DNA of 64,000 bases. It comes from Mycobacterium paraffinicum. GTDB lineage: Bacteria > Actinomycetota > Actinomycetes > Mycobacteriales > Mycobacteriaceae. The notes under the pieces are model-generated. The model was not told the origin of the DNA. It was given only the letters and a program-made list of their open reading frames with translations, and ran no database searches. The stretch lies in NCBI RefSeq assembly GCF_001907675.1, contig NZ_MPNT01000023.1, positions 1-64,000 of the forward strand. The letters run 5' to 3'. A program made the translations under genes and the position numbers. Numbering within the stretch: position 1 is the first letter of the stretch; every line of letters starts with the position of its first letter. Of this stretch, positions 19,082-30,808 are shown one piece after another.

Positions 19082-20308
19082 ATGTCCACCGACAAGATCA
19101 AGGTCAAGGGCCCGGTCGTAGAGCTCGACGGTGACGAGATGACCCGCGTCATCTGGAAGTTCATCAAGGACCTGCTGATCTTGCCGCATCTGGACATCCA
19201 CCTGGACTACTACGACCTCGGCATCGAGAACCGCGACCGCACCAACGACCAGGTGACCATCGACGCCGCGTACGCCATCAAGAGGCACGGTGTGGGCATC
19301 AAGTGCGCGACGATCACCCCCGACGAGGCCCGGGTCTCCGAGTTCAACCTGAAGAAGATGTGGCTGTCGCCCAACGGCACGATCCGGAACATATTGGGTG
19401 GCACCATCTTCCGCGAGCCCATCGTGATCTCCAACGTGCCGCGCCTGGTGCCGGGCTGGACCAAGCCGATCGTGATCGGCCGGCACGCGTTCGGTGACCA
19501 GTACCGGGCGACCAACTTCAAGGTCGACAAGCCCGGCACCGTGTCGATCACGTTCACCCCGTCCGACGGCAGCGCGCCGATGGTGCACGAGGTGGTGTCC
19601 ATTCCCGACGACGGCGGCGTCGTGATGGGGATGTACAACTTCAAGGAATCCGTCCGCGACTTCGCCCGCGCATCGCTGGCCTACGGCCTGAACGCCAAGT
19701 GGCCGGTGTACCTGTCCACGAAGAACACCATCCTCAAGGCCTACGACGGCATGTTCAAGGACGAGTTCCAGCGCATCTACGACGAGGAGTTCAAGGACAA
19801 GTTCGAGGCCGAGGGGCTGACCTACGAGCACCGGCTGATCGACGACATGGTGGCCGCCTGCCTCAAGTGGGAGGGCGGCTACGTGTGGGCCTGCAAGAAC
19901 TACGACGGTGACGTCCAGTCGGACCTCGTCGCGCAGGGCTACGGATCACTGGGGCTGATGACGTCGGTGCTGATGACCGCCGACGGGAAGACGGTCGAGG
20001 CCGAGGCCGCGCACGGCACCGTCACCCGGCACTTCCGCCAATACCAGGCCGGCAAGCCGACGTCGACGAACCCGATCGCCTCGATCTTCGCCTGGACGCG
20101 CGGGTTGCAGCACCGCGGCAAGCTGGACGACACCCCCGAGGTGATCGAGTTCGCGCAGACGCTCGAGGACGTGGTCGTCTCCACGGTCGAGAGCGGCAAG
20201 ATGACCAAGGACCTGGCCGTCCTCATCGGGCCCGAGCAGGACTGGCAACAGAGCGAGGAGTTCCTCAACTCGATCGCCGAGAACCTGGAGAAGAAGCTGG
20301 TCAGCTAG
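19082..20308 (+). CDS. icd1: Homodimeric NADP-dependent isocitrate dehydrogenase Icd1
   Basis: The 408-residue product is the eukaryote-like dimeric NADP isocitrate dehydrogenase (Rv3339c). Seen: [16 protein letters not shown] at the N-terminus, [19 protein letters not shown] with the isocitrate-binding Ser and Arg residues, [13 protein letters not shown] and [29 protein letters not shown] with the NADP-binding HGT. ATG 19082 follows AGGGAG at 8-bp spacing. It does the same reaction as the unrelated Icd2 just upstream. Its 3' end overlaps the convergent hydrolase gene by 8 bp. Confidence 0.95.
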   Translation: MSTDKIKVKGPVVELDGDEMTRVIWKFIKDLLILPHLDIHLDYYDLGIENRDRTNDQVTIDAAYAIKRHGVGIKCATITPDEARVSEFNLKKMWLSPNGTIRNILGGTIFREPIVISNVPRLVPGWTKPIVIGRHAFGDQYRATNFKVDKPGTVSITFTPSDGSAPMVHEVVSIPDDGGVVMGMYNFKESVRDFARASLAYGLNAKWPVYLSTKNTILKAYDGMFKDEFQRIYDEEFKDKFEAEGLTYEHRLIDDMVAACLKWEGGYVWACKNYDGDVQSDLVAQGYGSLGLMTSVLMTADGKTVEAEAAHGTVTRHFRQYQAGKPTSTNPIASIFAWTRGLQHRGKLDDTPEVIEFAQTLEDVVVSTVESGKMTKDLAVLIGPEQDWQQSEEFLNSIAENLEKKLVS

Positions 20309-21170
20309 CCGAGGGGTTGGCGCCCCGGCTCTCCGCCTTGCACTCGTCGAGGAACGCGATGATCAGATCGGCGACGCGCTCGGGCGCCTCGAACATCGGG
20401 ATGTGCCCCACGCCGTCGAGCTCGGTGACCTGGTGGTCGTCGGGCAGGTGAGTGGTGAAATGCCTGCTGAACCGGGGCGCGGGCACGATCCGGTCCTTTT
20501 CGCAGATCACCAGGTGCGCCGGGACGGCGTTTTCGGCCAGCTCCTGCAGGCCGTGCAGCAGCAGCGACTTGACCAGCAGCTGGAAATAGGCGGGGCAGTG
20601 GGCGACGTCGTCGATGCAGCCGAGCAGCTGCTCGTCGGTGACCCCGTCGGGCCGTGCGCTGATCGCGTAGGTGGCCAGCTGACGGCTGAACGGCAGGCGC
20701 ATCACCTTCGGGCCGAACAGCCAGGCCAGCACCAGCAGCGGAATGCCCAGGATGAACTTGGCGATCACCTCGAATTTCGCCGGGCTCCATCGCGTCCACC
20801 CGCCGGCGGGGGCGATGCCCATGACGCTGCGGGCCCGCCCCCGCCGCTCGAGTTCGAACGCGACCCAGCCGCCCAGCGAGTTGCCGACGATGTGGGCGGT
20901 GTCCCAGCCCAGCTCGTCCATCTGCTGTTCCACATGGTCGGCCAGGACCGCCGAGGACAGGAACCAGGTTCCCGCCGAGGGCCCGCCGTTGTGGCCGGCC
21001 ATCGTCGGGGCGAACACCTCATACCGTCCGGTGTCGGCCAACCGCCGGGCGACGTCCTCCCAGACCGCCTGCGACAGCAGGAACGGGTGCAGCAGCAGGA
21101 CCGGCTCGCCCGAGCCGAGGTGGATCGGTGGTCGCGTCCCCGTGTTGCTGTTCGTCCGCTTGCTCCCCAT
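20301..21170 (-). CDS. Alpha/beta-fold hydrolase
   Basis: A 289-residue alpha/beta hydrolase. The nucleophile elbow is [13 protein letters not shown]; the acid is likely in [11 protein letters not shown] and the histidine in [29 protein letters not shown] near the N-terminus forms the oxyanion strand. A hydrophobic stretch ([15 protein letters not shown]) lies in the cap region. It corresponds by position to the Rv3338/Rv3337 pair next to icd1 and trpS in M. tuberculosis, here as one intact gene. Substrate unknown. I use the ATG at 21168-21170; no signal peptide is visible. Confidence 0.85.
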   Translation of the reverse strand: MGSKRTNSNTGTRPPIHLGSGEPVLLLHPFLLSQAVWEDVARRLADTGRYEVFAPTMAGHNGGPSAGTWFLSSAVLADHVEQQMDELGWDTAHIVGNSLGGWVAFELERRGRARSVMGIAPAGGWTRWSPAKFEVIAKFILGIPLLVLAWLFGPKVMRLPFSRQLATYAISARPDGVTDEQLLGCIDDVAHCPAYFQLLVKSLLLHGLQELAENAVPAHLVICEKDRIVPAPRFSRHFTTHLPDDHQVTELDGVGHIPMFEAPERVADLIIAFLDECKAESRGANPSAS

Positions 21171-21230
21171 ATCGCCGACATTAAATGCGGTACCGCCGGT
21201 ACCGCAAGCGAGCGCCCGCGGTGGGCCGGA

Positions 21231-21330
21231 CACTCGGCGGCGGCGCGTGCCCGCTTGCGAGCGTGCGGCTGGCCGCACGCTCGGCGGCGAGGGTGAAGCT
21301 GGCCGCACACTCGGCGGCGGCGCGTGCCCG
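21231..21330. repeat. Short GC-rich direct and inverted repeats upstream of trpS
   Basis: A 23-bp sequence (cactcggcggcggcgcgtgc and ccg) occurs at 21231-21253 and again at 21308-21330. Between them is an inverted repeat with 10-bp arms, GAGCGTGCGG-CTGG-CCGCACGCTC (21259-21282). The block fills the spacer between the divergent hydrolase and trpS genes and could form a cruciform or an RNA hairpin. Confidence 0.8.
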
Positions 21331-21345
21331 GCAAGGCCCGCGTGA

Positions 21346-22380
<1,035 letters not shown>

Positions 22381-22387
22381 GTTCATC

Positions 22388-23416
22388 ATGGGCGAGCCGG
22401 CCAAGGCAGGCATCCTCGACCGGCTGCGGGCCCGGCACGGCTGGCTCGACCACGTCATCCGCGCCTACCAGCGCTTCGACGACCGCAACGGCGGGTTCTT
22501 CGCGGCCGGCCTCACCTATTACACGATCTTCGCGTTATTCCCTTTGCTGATGGTCGGTTTCGCGGCCTTCGGGTTCATCCTGGCCCGGCGGCCGGAGCTG
22601 CTGAAGACGATCGACGGCCACATCCGGTCCCAGGTCACGGGCGCGCTGGGGGACCAGCTGCTGGACTTGATGAACTCCGCGATCGCCGCGCGGGCGTCGG
22701 TGGGTGTCATCGGCCTGGCCACCGCGGTCTGGGCGGGTCTGGGCTGGATATCGCACCTGCGGCAGGCGTTGACCGAGATGTGGTGGGAGGAGCGCATCGA
22801 GTCACCGGGCTTCGTGCACAACAAGTTGTCCGATCTGTTGGCCATGCTGGGGACGTTCGCGGTGATCATGGCCACCGTCGGTCTGACCACCATCGGCCAT
22901 GACGCACCGTTGGCGGCGTTGCTCAAATGGCTTGGCATACCGCAACTGGTGGTGTTCGACTGGTTCTTCTGGCTGCTGTCGATCGTGATCTCGACGGCGG
23001 TGTCGTGGTTGCTGTTCGCATGGATGATCGCCCGGCTGCCGCGCGAGAAGGTCAGCCTGGCCGATTCGATGCGCGCCGCGTTGATGGCGGCGGTCGGGTT
23101 CGAGCTTTTCAAGCAGGTGGGATCGCTGTACCTGCGGGTGGTGTTGCGCAGCCCCGCGGGCGCGACCTTCGGGCCGGTGCTGGGTCTGATGGTGTTCGCC
23201 TACATCACCTCCTATCTCGTGCTCTTCTGCACGGCGTGGGCGGCGACGGCCTCCGGTCAGCCGCGCACCCGTCACGTCGCGCCGCCCCCGCCCGCGATCA
23301 TCGCCCCGCGTGTGCAACACGACGACGGGATCGGCACGCGTCAGACGCTGACCGCGATGGCGATGGGAGCCGTTGGGGCGCTGGCTCTTTCGCGCCTAAC
23401 GCGGCGGCCGCGTTAG
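22388..23416 (+). CDS. YihY/BrkB family membrane protein (Rv3335c-like)
   Basis: The 342-residue product is a polytopic inner-membrane protein of the YihY/virulence-factor BrkB family. The family core GGFFAAGLTYYTIFALFPLLMVGFAA is at about residues 38-62, followed by five further hydrophobic segments and a Pro-rich, basic C-terminal tail. Members have been linked to transport across the membrane, without a settled mechanism. The ATG at 22388 follows GAGGATGAG and lies 8 bp after the trpS stop, so the two are probably co-transcribed. The TTAG at 23413-23416 provides its stop and that of nagA on the other strand. Confidence 0.85.
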   Translation: MGEPAKAGILDRLRARHGWLDHVIRAYQRFDDRNGGFFAAGLTYYTIFALFPLLMVGFAAFGFILARRPELLKTIDGHIRSQVTGALGDQLLDLMNSAIAARASVGVIGLATAVWAGLGWISHLRQALTEMWWEERIESPGFVHNKLSDLLAMLGTFAVIMATVGLTTIGHDAPLAALLKWLGIPQLVVFDWFFWLLSIVISTAVSWLLFAWMIARLPREKVSLADSMRAALMAAVGFELFKQVGSLYLRVVLRSPAGATFGPVLGLMVFAYITSYLVLFCTAWAATASGQPRTRHVAPPPPAIIAPRVQHDDGIGTRQTLTAMAMGAVGALALSRLTRRPR

Positions 23417-24546
23417 CCGGCCGCCCGCCAACGGCCGGCGACCATGACCGCCGCCACCCGCAGATCACCGTCCAGCACAACAAGATTCGCGTCATAACCG
23501 GCGCGCAGGCGGCCGACCCGCTCGAGGCCGAGCGCCCGCGCCGGGGTCCCCGAGGTCGTCAGCGCCGCGGCGGCCAGCCCCGCGTCGGCGTTGACGTTGC
23601 GAAAGAGCCGGTCCATCGTGGCGGTGCTGCCCGCGATCGTCGACGTCCCGCGCACCCGTGACACCCCGGAGACGACGTCGACGGCCACCGCGCCGAGGCG
23701 AAACGCCCCGTCCACGCGGCCCGCCGCGGCGATGGCGTCGGTGACCACCGCGACCCGGTCGGGCCCGGCGGCCGCGAGGACCGCGCCCACGACGGACGGG
23801 TGCACGTGCACGCCGTCGGCGATCAGCTCGACGGTCACGTTCGGGTGGCGGAGCAGGGCGAGCGCCGGGCCGGGCTCGCGGTGGTGCAGCGGCGGCATCG
23901 CGTTGAACAGGTGGGTGCCGACCGTGGCGCCGAGCGCGATGGCGTGTTCTGCCTGCTCGTAGGTGGCGTCGGTATGCCCCAGCGCCACAACGACTCCGGC
24001 GTCGCGAAAGCGCCGGACCGCATCGTCGGCGCCGGGCAGCTCGGGGGCCAGCGTTACCATCCGGATCGCGCCGCCGCCCGCGGCCAGCACGGCGTCGATC
24101 TCGGCCGGATCCGGGGCGCGCAGGTGGGCGGGGTCGTGCGCCCCGCAACGGGCCCGGCTCAGCCACGGCCCCTCCAGGTGGATGCCCGCGACGGTGCCCT
24201 GCCGGGCGGCTTCGGCGAGCGCGCGCACGCCGGCGAGCAACTCCGCCGGCGAGGCGGTGACCAGGCTGGCGAGTGTCGTCGTGGTGCCGTGCCGCAGGTG
24301 GAATTCCGCCGCACCGGCGATGGCGCCTCCGTCGGTCGGGCCGTCGGTGTAGGACGCCCCGCCGCCGCCGTGCACGTGCATGTCGATGAAGCCGGGCACC
24401 ACGGTGCCGTCGGGGAAGTTCGCGTCGGCCGGGCGGGGTGGCGACCCGGCGCCGCAACCCACGATCCGCGGCCCGTCCGTCTCAAGCCATCCCGGCCGGC
24501 GGACCCACCCGTCGAGCACCATCGTGCCCGCGGCGATCAGTCCCAT
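23413..24546 (-). CDS. nagA: N-acetylglucosamine-6-phosphate deacetylase NagA
   Basis: NagA removes acetate from GlcNAc-6-P in amino-sugar recycling. The 377-residue amidohydrolase has the metal-binding H57xH59 in GFIDMHVHGGGG, E125 in GIHLEGPWLS, C134 in the RCGAHD loop seen in mycobacterial NagA, metal histidines in ALGHTDATYEQ and THLFNAMPPLHHREPG, and the catalytic Asp in VVTDAIAAAG. It starts inside the end of the sugar transporter gene (10-bp overlap), so uptake and processing genes are coupled, as in Rv3332/Rv3331. Confidence 0.93.
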   Translation of the reverse strand: MGLIAAGTMVLDGWVRRPGWLETDGPRIVGCGAGSPPRPADANFPDGTVVPGFIDMHVHGGGGASYTDGPTDGGAIAGAAEFHLRHGTTTTLASLVTASPAELLAGVRALAEAARQGTVAGIHLEGPWLSRARCGAHDPAHLRAPDPAEIDAVLAAGGGAIRMVTLAPELPGADDAVRRFRDAGVVVALGHTDATYEQAEHAIALGATVGTHLFNAMPPLHHREPGPALALLRHPNVTVELIADGVHVHPSVVGAVLAAAGPDRVAVVTDAIAAAGRVDGAFRLGAVAVDVVSGVSRVRGTSTIAGSTATMDRLFRNVNADAGLAAAALTTSGTPARALGLERVGRLRAGYDANLVVLDGDLRVAAVMVAGRWRAAG

Positions 24547-25874
24547 CGGCCGCCGTTTTCCCAGAAGTGCCGGATCTCCTCGAGCCGGCGCCCCTTGGTC
24601 TCCGGCGCGTACCGGTAGACGACGACGAACGCGACCGCCGCCAGGGACGCGAACACCGCGAAAGTCCCCGCGCCGCCCAGGGAATGCAGCATGGTGAGGA
24701 AGACGGCGGCGATGATCGCGTTGGCCACCAGGTTCGAGGTGAGCATCGTGCTCGATCCGATGGACCGCAGCCGGGACGGGAAGCTCTCGCTGGCGTACAC
24801 CCAGCCCAGGGAGCCGAAGCCCATCGTGTAGCCGATGATGAACAGCACGATGCCGGCGAATCCGAGGACCGCGCCGCCGATGCCCCGCCCGAACACGGCC
24901 ATCAGCACGACGTCGGCGGCGATCATCATGGCGATGCCGGACAACAGGATCGGGCGCCGGCCCAGCCGGTCGACCAGCAGCAGCGACACGCCCACGGCCG
25001 CCAGGCCGGCGACCTGAACCAGGGCGGGCAGCGCCAGCAGCGCGAAGTTCCCGGTAAAGCCCATGGCCTGGAAGATCCGTGGGCTGTAATAGATGATCGC
25101 GTTGATGCCGGTGATCTGGATGAGAAAGCCGAGCGTGATGACGAAGGCGGTGGCGCGCGAATACGGCGGCCGCAGCATCTCCGACCAGCCGCCGCCCCCC
25201 TCGTTCAGCGCGCGGCCGATCTCGGCGAGTTCCTCGTCCACCTGGGCGGTGGGCTCGACGCGCAGCAGCGCCCGGCGGGCCTCGTCGAGCCGGCCCTTGA
25301 GCACGTACCACCGCGCCGTGTCGGGCGCGCGAATCAGCAACGGCAGCAACGCGATCGCGGGCACGGCGGCCAGGCCCAGCATCCAGCGCCAGCTGTGCGA
25401 CCCGGCGAGCAGGTAGCCGGTCAGGTAGCCGACGATGAGACCGCTGACGATGGCCAGCTGATAGGCCGTCAGCAGCGAGCCACGCACCGCGGTCGGGGCG
25501 GACTCCGCCACGTACACCGGCACCACCACCACCGCCACGCCCAGCGTCAGGCCCAGCAGGAGCCGGGCCGTCAACAGCATCGGCAGGGACACCGACAGCG
25601 CGCCCAGGAGAGCGAACGCCGCGTAGGCCACCAGCAGCAGCACCACCGACTTCTTCCGCCCGATCGCGTTCGCCAGCACGCCCGCGCCGAGCGCCCCGGC
25701 GATCTGCCCGATCACGACCATCGTCGTCAGCAGTTCCTGTTGCCGCGTGGACAGCCCGAAGTCCTCGGTGACGTAGAGCTGCGCGCCGGCGATGATGGAC
25801 AGGTCGTAGCCGTAGACGAGGCCGACGCTCGCGGCCGTCGACGCGACCAGGAGGCCGCGCCGGGCGTTGGTCAT
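24537..25874 (-). CDS. sugI: MFS sugar transporter SugI
   Basis: A 445-residue sugar porter of the major facilitator superfamily with 12 membrane helices. Family signatures are visible: GYDLSIIAGAQLYV near the N-terminus, IGRKKSVVLL between TM2 and TM3, DRLGRRPILL between TM8 and TM9, and the C-terminal PETKGRRLEEI. It is probably a proton-coupled importer of a monosaccharide or amino sugar; the nagA coupling favours an amino sugar, which is inference. Position matches Rv3331. Confidence 0.9.
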   Translation of the reverse strand: MTNARRGLLVASTAASVGLVYGYDLSIIAGAQLYVTEDFGLSTRQQELLTTMVVIGQIAGALGAGVLANAIGRKKSVVLLLVAYAAFALLGALSVSLPMLLTARLLLGLTLGVAVVVVPVYVAESAPTAVRGSLLTAYQLAIVSGLIVGYLTGYLLAGSHSWRWMLGLAAVPAIALLPLLIRAPDTARWYVLKGRLDEARRALLRVEPTAQVDEELAEIGRALNEGGGGWSEMLRPPYSRATAFVITLGFLIQITGINAIIYYSPRIFQAMGFTGNFALLALPALVQVAGLAAVGVSLLLVDRLGRRPILLSGIAMMIAADVVLMAVFGRGIGGAVLGFAGIVLFIIGYTMGFGSLGWVYASESFPSRLRSIGSSTMLTSNLVANAIIAAVFLTMLHSLGGAGTFAVFASLAAVAFVVVYRYAPETKGRRLEEIRHFWENGGRWD

Positions 25875-25930
25875 CTGGGTGAGTTTAGTGTCGCGCTCCC
25901 AGCGCTTCCCGAGTGCTCACCGGGCGTTTT

Positions 25931-25948
25931 GTCCCCCGATCGGGGGAC
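25931..25948. promoter_or_regulatory. Perfect 18-bp palindrome upstream of MFS gene 1
   Basis: GTCCCCCGATCGGGGGAC is its own reverse complement and lies 57 bp upstream of the likely -10 box of the MFS gene, in the divergent spacer with sugI. A related near-palindrome with homologous flanking sequence occurs at 33807-33824. This is a candidate operator; no regulator gene is adjacent. Confidence 0.55.
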
Positions 25949-26004
25949 CCGCAATTCCACCCGCGGCGTCCGATCGGTGGATGTTTCCCACCCTTGACCG
26001 GATC

Positions 26005-26010
26005 TACATT
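26005..26010 (+). promoter_or_regulatory. -10 box TACATT giving a leaderless MFS transcript
   Basis: TACATT is 8 bp before the ATG at 26019 and no Shine-Dalgarno is present, so the mRNA probably starts at or next to the start codon. Confidence 0.5.
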
Positions 26011-26018
26011 CTTTTGTT

Positions 26019-27338
26019 ATGTCCATCACGTTGGCCCCGGCCCCGGCGGAGAAAAGCCCGTTCGGCCGGTTGCTGTCGCAGGGCACGCTGTACACGGCGG
26101 GGATGCAGCTCAGCAACTGCGCGGTCGTGCTGCCGGTGGTCTGCGCGCACCAGGGCCTCGGCTGGGCGGCCGGGCTGATCTTTCCGGCGTACGGAATGGG
26201 CGCGCTGACGGGAAATTCGATCTCGCCGGCGGTCCTGCAGCGGTCGGGCCGGATGCGCCACCTGCTGCTGGCGGCCGTCGGGGCGACCGCGGCGGGCATG
26301 CTCCTGCTCGACGCTGTGATCCCCTGGACGGGCATGTTGACCGCCGCGGTGTTCCTGCTGACCTGCGTGGTCAGCGGCGTCGTCGTCGGGATCGGCTGCG
26401 TCGGCTACCCCGACCTGGTGTCCAACAAGCTGTCGGCGTCGCGGCGGGGCGAGTTGCTGCTGATCCAGGGGGCCATCGGGTCGGTGCTGGCCACCGGCGT
26501 CACGTTGTTGATCGTGCCGATGCTGGCGCACGGCAACCAAACGGCCTATCGCCGCGACCTGCTGTGGCTGGGCGCCGTCGGTCTGGCCGCGTCCGCCGTC
26601 GCGGCGCTGTTCGTCGGGCCGATGCGGTCGGCTTCGATCACCACCCGGATGTCCGTGCGGGACACCTACCGGCAGGGCTTCGCGGTCGCCGGGTCCCAGC
26701 CGTGGTTCCGCCGGTACGTGCTCACCTACCTGTTGTTCGCGCCGGTCAACCTGGGCACCTTCTTCTACACCCTGCGCGCCGCCCACCACCACGGCAGCCT
26801 GCACGTGCTGATCGTCCTGTCCAGCATCGGCCTGGTTCTCGGTTCGACGTTGTGGCGCAGGGCTTTCCGCATCTTCGGCGTGCGCGGCATGCTCCTGGGC
26901 AGCGCCCTGCTCAGCGTCGCCGCCGTCGTGCTGTGCATCGCGGCCGAGTCGAGCGGCCAGTGGTCCCACGCGTGGGCGTACGGCACCGCCTTCTTCCTGG
27001 CGACCGTGGCCGCTCAGGCGATCTTCCCCTCCGGCGTCTCCTGGATCAGTGTCGTCGCCGCCGAGGAGCACCGGGGGACGCTGATCGGCTTCGCCTCGAC
27101 GCTGTACAACGTCGCGTCGGCGGTGCTGGGCGTCGCGCTCGGCGCGATCGCCCAACTGCACACCACGATCTGGCCGGACGTCCTCATGCTGACGTTGACG
27201 GTCGCCGCCGTCCTTGTTTCGCTGCGCGCGCCTGCGTCCGAGACGCGGCGGCCGGTCGTGCGTCGCATGCGCAGCGTGGCGAGCCCCGAGCGGCCCCTGG
27301 CGGCCATGGCGCCGGCGCTGAGCCTGCAGGCCGCCTAG
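26019..27338 (+). CDS. MFS transporter, paralogue 1
   Basis: A 439-residue membrane protein with about 12 hydrophobic helices, of the major facilitator type; no substrate-specific signature is recognised. Segments such as [67 protein letters not shown] and [16 protein letters not shown] are shared with the second MFS gene at 32227, so the two are clear paralogues. It shares its stop bases (CTAG, 27335-27338) with the convergent mmpL gene. Pairing with mmpS/mmpL suggests a role at the envelope, for example export of a precursor or drug efflux, by inference only. Confidence 0.8.
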   Translation: MSITLAPAPAEKSPFGRLLSQGTLYTAGMQLSNCAVVLPVVCAHQGLGWAAGLIFPAYGMGALTGNSISPAVLQRSGRMRHLLLAAVGATAAGMLLLDAVIPWTGMLTAAVFLLTCVVSGVVVGIGCVGYPDLVSNKLSASRRGELLLIQGAIGSVLATGVTLLIVPMLAHGNQTAYRRDLLWLGAVGLAASAVAALFVGPMRSASITTRMSVRDTYRQGFAVAGSQPWFRRYVLTYLLFAPVNLGTFFYTLRAAHHHGSLHVLIVLSSIGLVLGSTLWRRAFRIFGVRGMLLGSALLSVAAVVLCIAAESSGQWSHAWAYGTAFFLATVAAQAIFPSGVSWISVVAAEEHRGTLIGFASTLYNVASAVLGVALGAIAQLHTTIWPDVLMLTLTVAAVLVSLRAPASETRRPVVRRMRSVASPERPLAAMAPALSLQAA

Positions 27339-30238
27339 GGCCGCGCCGGCTCCGGGGATTTGTCGGCGGGGGTGAGCAGCAGGGCGCGCACCAGGCGGCG
27401 GGCCCCGTAGGGTCGGAGCATCTGGCTGGCCGGGCGGGGTCGCACCCGTTGTGGCCACCAGAACCAGCGCCCGAGCAGCGCGGCGATGGACGGTGTCATG
27501 AAGGAGCGCACGATCAGGGTGTCGAACAGCAGGCCCAGGCCGATGGTGGTGCCGATCTGGCCGATGATCCGCAGGTCGCTGAACACGAACAGCGACATGG
27601 TGACGGCGAAGACCATGCCGGCGGCGGTCACCACGCCGCCGGTGCCGGCCATCGCGCGGATGATGCCGGTGTTCAGGCCGGCGCCGATCTCCTCCTTGAG
27701 CCGGGAGATCAGCAACAGGTTGTAGTCCGATCCCACGGCCAACAGCAGGATCACCGACATCGCCAAGACCAGCCAGTACAGGTCGATGCCCAGGATGTCC
27801 TGCCAGAGCAGGACCGACAGGCCGAAGGACGAGCCCAGGGATACCAGCACCGTCCCGACGATGACCAGCGCGGCGATCAGGCTGCGGGTCACCAGCAGCA
27901 TGATGATCAAGATGAGGCTGATCGCGGCGACCCCGGCGATCAGCAGGTCGTAGAAGGCGCCCTCTTGGATGTCCCGGTACGTCGAGGCGGTGCCGCCCAT
28001 GGAAATCGCGGCGCCTTGCAGCGGGGTTCCCTTGATGGCCTCTTTGGCCGCCTGCTGGATCGGCTCGACGCGGGCGATGCCTTGGGGCGTCGAGGGATCG
28101 CCGTCCAGGCCGATGATGAAGCGGGCCGCCTTGCCGTCCGGTGACAGGAACATCTTCAGGCCGCGCTGGAAATCCGGATTGTCGAAGGCCGACTGCGGCA
28201 GGTAGAACGAGTCGTCGACCTGAGCGGCGTCGAAGACCCGGCCCATCGCACCGGGGTCCTTGCTGTTCAGCTCCTGTTCCTTGTAGAAGGACACCAGGGT
28301 GCCGTGCCAGACGACCAGCATGTCGCGCATGATGGTCATCGTCGAAATCATCGGCAGCATTTGCGCCCGCATCTCCGGCAGGAGTCGGGTCAGGACGTCC
28401 AAATCCCCGACCAGGCCCTCCAATTTCTGGCTGAGCTGATCGACGTTGTCGAACGTGTCGAATACCGACCGGATCGCCCAGCACACCGGGATGTCGTAGC
28501 AATGCCGTTCCCAGTAGAAATAGCTGCCGATCGGCCGCAGGAAATCCGACAGGTCCGCGAGATGATCCCTGATGGTGTCGGTGATGTTCGACATGTCGTG
28601 GGTGAGGTGGTCCATGTCGACGGTGTTGTCGACGATCTGACCCATCAGGTCATACATGTGCTTCATGGTTTCGATGGACACGGTCATGGCCTGCTGCTGC
28701 ACCACCATGTCGTCCAATCGGTCCTTCATGAATTGCATGTTCTCGGCATTGGAGACGCCTTGCATGCTGATGATGAAGGGGATCGAGGTGTGTTTGATCG
28801 ACGTTCCCAGCGGGCGGGTTATCGATTTCACCTGCGCGATTCCGGGGCTATGAAAAATGGCCTTCGCGACCTTGTCCAAGACCAGCATGTCGACCGGGGT
28901 GCGCATATCGTGATCGGTCTCGAGCAGCAGCACATCGGGATTCAACAGCGCCTGCGAGAAGTGCCGAGCCGCGGCCCTGTCCCCGACCAGGGACGGCATG
29001 CTGGCCGGCATGAATCCACGCAGATCGTAGGTCGTGCGGTAACTCGGCAGGGCGAGCAACCCGATGAACGCCACCGCGCAGGTCGCCGCCAGCACCGGGC
29101 CGGGCCAGCGCACGATCGCGGTGCCCACCCGGCGCCACCGGCGGGTGGCCATCCTCCGCTTGGGATCGAAGAACCCGAAGAAGCTGGCGACGGTCAGCGC
29201 CGCCGGTCCGAGCGTGAGCGCGGCCAGCACGGCGACCAACATGCCCACCGCGCAGGGCGGACCGAGCGACTTGAAGTACGGCAGCCGGGCGAAGCTGAGG
29301 CAATACATGGCGCCGGCGATGGTCAGGCCGGAGCCCAGGATCACGTGCGCGGTGCCGTGAAACATGGCGAAGAACGCGGCTTCTCGGTCCTTACCCGCGT
29401 AGCGGGCCTCGTGGTAGCGGCCGAGCATGAAGATCGCGTAGTCCGTGCTGGCGGCGATGGCCAGCAGCGTGAGCAGGTTGACCGCGAAGGTCGACAGGCC
29501 GAAAACGTTGTGCGAGACCAGAAAACTGACCACGCCGCGAATCGCCCCCAGCTCGATCCCCACCATGGCGAGGACGAGGATCATGGTGATCACCGACCGG
29601 TAGATGAAGAGCAACATCGCCGCGACCACCACACCGGTGATCAGGGTGACCCTGGCGATGCTCTTGTCGCCGGCCTCCGATTGATCGGCGATCATCGCGG
29701 TCATGCCGGTCACATACGCCTTGAGCCCCGGTGGCGCCGGCGTGGTGTCCACTATGTGCCGCACGGCGTAGACCGAATTGTAGGCCGCCGTCTCGCTTTT
29801 GCCGGCGAGGTAGACCACGACGTAGGCGGCCTTGTCGTCGGGGCTTTGCGATCCCCCGGCCGTCAGCGGATCGCTCCAGAAGTCCTGGATGTGCGCGACG
29901 TGCTTGGTGTCGGCCGAAAGACGTTGCAACAGTTCGCTATAGAATCGGTGCGCGTCGTCGCCAAGGGGTTTGCGGTCCTCGAGCACGATCGTGGCGACGT
30001 TGTCGGAGCCGGACTCGCCGAACACCTTGCCCACGCGCTTGAGCGCCTGAATCGAAGCTCCGCCTGCGGGGCTCATCGAAACCGAGTGCGCCTTGCCGAC
30101 CGCTTCCAGTTGCGGGATCGCGATATTGAGGACGGCGGTGAGCCCCAGCCACAACAGGACGATCGGCACCGCGAACCGGCGGATCTGCTGTGGAAAGGGC
30201 GGGCGACCAGCGGCCGGTGCGGCGGTTGTCTCGCTCAT
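27335..30238 (-). CDS. MmpL family RND lipid transporter
   Basis: A 967-residue RND-superfamily transporter of the mycobacterial MmpL class, the same length as MmpL4. Layout: TM1 at about 20-40, a large periplasmic loop, five clustered helices around [11 protein letters not shown] and [22 protein letters not shown] (proton-relay Asp-Tyr pair), a second long periplasmic loop containing [20 protein letters not shown] coiled-coil-like helices, and a second helix bundle with [18 protein letters not shown]. It should export a lipid or siderophore across the inner membrane with its MmpS partner. The start overlaps the mmpS stop by four bases. ATG 30236-30238 gives [16 protein letters not shown]. 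Confidence 0.92.
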   Translation of the reverse strand: MSETTAAPAAGRPPFPQQIRRFAVPIVLLWLGLTAVLNIAIPQLEAVGKAHSVSMSPAGGASIQALKRVGKVFGESGSDNVATIVLEDRKPLGDDAHRFYSELLQRLSADTKHVAHIQDFWSDPLTAGGSQSPDDKAAYVVVYLAGKSETAAYNSVYAVRHIVDTTPAPPGLKAYVTGMTAMIADQSEAGDKSIARVTLITGVVVAAMLLFIYRSVITMILVLAMVGIELGAIRGVVSFLVSHNVFGLSTFAVNLLTLLAIAASTDYAIFMLGRYHEARYAGKDREAAFFAMFHGTAHVILGSGLTIAGAMYCLSFARLPYFKSLGPPCAVGMLVAVLAALTLGPAALTVASFFGFFDPKRRMATRRWRRVGTAIVRWPGPVLAATCAVAFIGLLALPSYRTTYDLRGFMPASMPSLVGDRAAARHFSQALLNPDVLLLETDHDMRTPVDMLVLDKVAKAIFHSPGIAQVKSITRPLGTSIKHTSIPFIISMQGVSNAENMQFMKDRLDDMVVQQQAMTVSIETMKHMYDLMGQIVDNTVDMDHLTHDMSNITDTIRDHLADLSDFLRPIGSYFYWERHCYDIPVCWAIRSVFDTFDNVDQLSQKLEGLVGDLDVLTRLLPEMRAQMLPMISTMTIMRDMLVVWHGTLVSFYKEQELNSKDPGAMGRVFDAAQVDDSFYLPQSAFDNPDFQRGLKMFLSPDGKAARFIIGLDGDPSTPQGIARVEPIQQAAKEAIKGTPLQGAAISMGGTASTYRDIQEGAFYDLLIAGVAAISLILIIMLLVTRSLIAALVIVGTVLVSLGSSFGLSVLLWQDILGIDLYWLVLAMSVILLLAVGSDYNLLLISRLKEEIGAGLNTGIIRAMAGTGGVVTAAGMVFAVTMSLFVFSDLRIIGQIGTTIGLGLLFDTLIVRSFMTPSIAALLGRWFWWPQRVRPRPASQMLRPYGARRLVRALLLTPADKSPEPARP

Positions 30239-30672
30239 CCGGCATTGACCTGGCAGAAGGTGAGGGCTTTCGGTCCGGTCTCGGACCGCTCGTCCTTGGT
30301 CGCGCCGTTCACCATGATGCGGCAGCCGATCTCGCCGCCGTCGCTTTGCGCCAACAGATTGACGGTGACCGATGTCAGCGTCGTCGTCACCGTTTGCGAC
30401 CACGGCAGCGGAATGTTTTCCAGGCGTTGCACGCGCGCGTCGGGATCCAAATAGGCGATCTTTGCGGTCGCGGCGGGGCCGAAGACTTCATAGGTCACGC
30501 GTTTCGGGTCGAACAATGGATCGTCGAGGTCGGCCTTGACCTGGACAACGGGGTGCCCATGAACGCCGAACATGCTATGGAGGCGATAGATACCGAATGC
30601 CGCGACACTGGCAATGGCGATGACGGCCAGCAGCAACCACATTCGCTTCACGGCTGAAGTGACCGAATTCAT
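30235..30672 (-). CDS. MmpS family membrane protein
   Basis: A 145-residue MmpS protein: one N-terminal membrane helix ([18 protein letters not shown], about residues 12-29) and a periplasmic beta-rich domain containing [20 protein letters not shown] and the C-terminal [19 protein letters not shown], both usual in MmpS4-like proteins. Cys residues in GEIGCRI and TFCQVN probably form a disulfide. It is the accessory partner of the MmpL encoded next, with which it overlaps (ATGA). The 136-bp AT-richer spacer to dacB1 should hold the promoter. Confidence 0.92.
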   Translation of the reverse strand: MNSVTSAVKRMWLLLAVIAIASVAAFGIYRLHSMFGVHGHPVVQVKADLDDPLFDPKRVTYEVFGPAATAKIAYLDPDARVQRLENIPLPWSQTVTTTLTSVTVNLLAQSDGGEIGCRIMVNGATKDERSETGPKALTFCQVNAG

Positions 30673-30808
30673 TCTTGCCCTCGCGCTTTGCCCCGGGTCG
30701 CAATAACAATTCGATGTTTGGTTGCGTTGGCGAGTTAGAGGCTACCGTCGGTGCGCTAAAGCATTGGGGGGTTTCAAATAATCGTTATGTGGCGTTGCCG
30801 GTCCGCGG

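Noticed and set aside
26004..28502. Open frame of 832 codons on the minus strand across MFS 1 and mmpL
   Set aside because: Sequence is low-complexity Arg/Gly/Asp/His, antisense to the MFS gene and out of frame with mmpL; no recognisable domain.
28304..30454. Open frame of 716 codons on the plus strand opposite mmpL/mmpS
   Set aside because: His/Arg/Gly/Asp-rich mirror of the mmpL coding strand; no start context and no domain.
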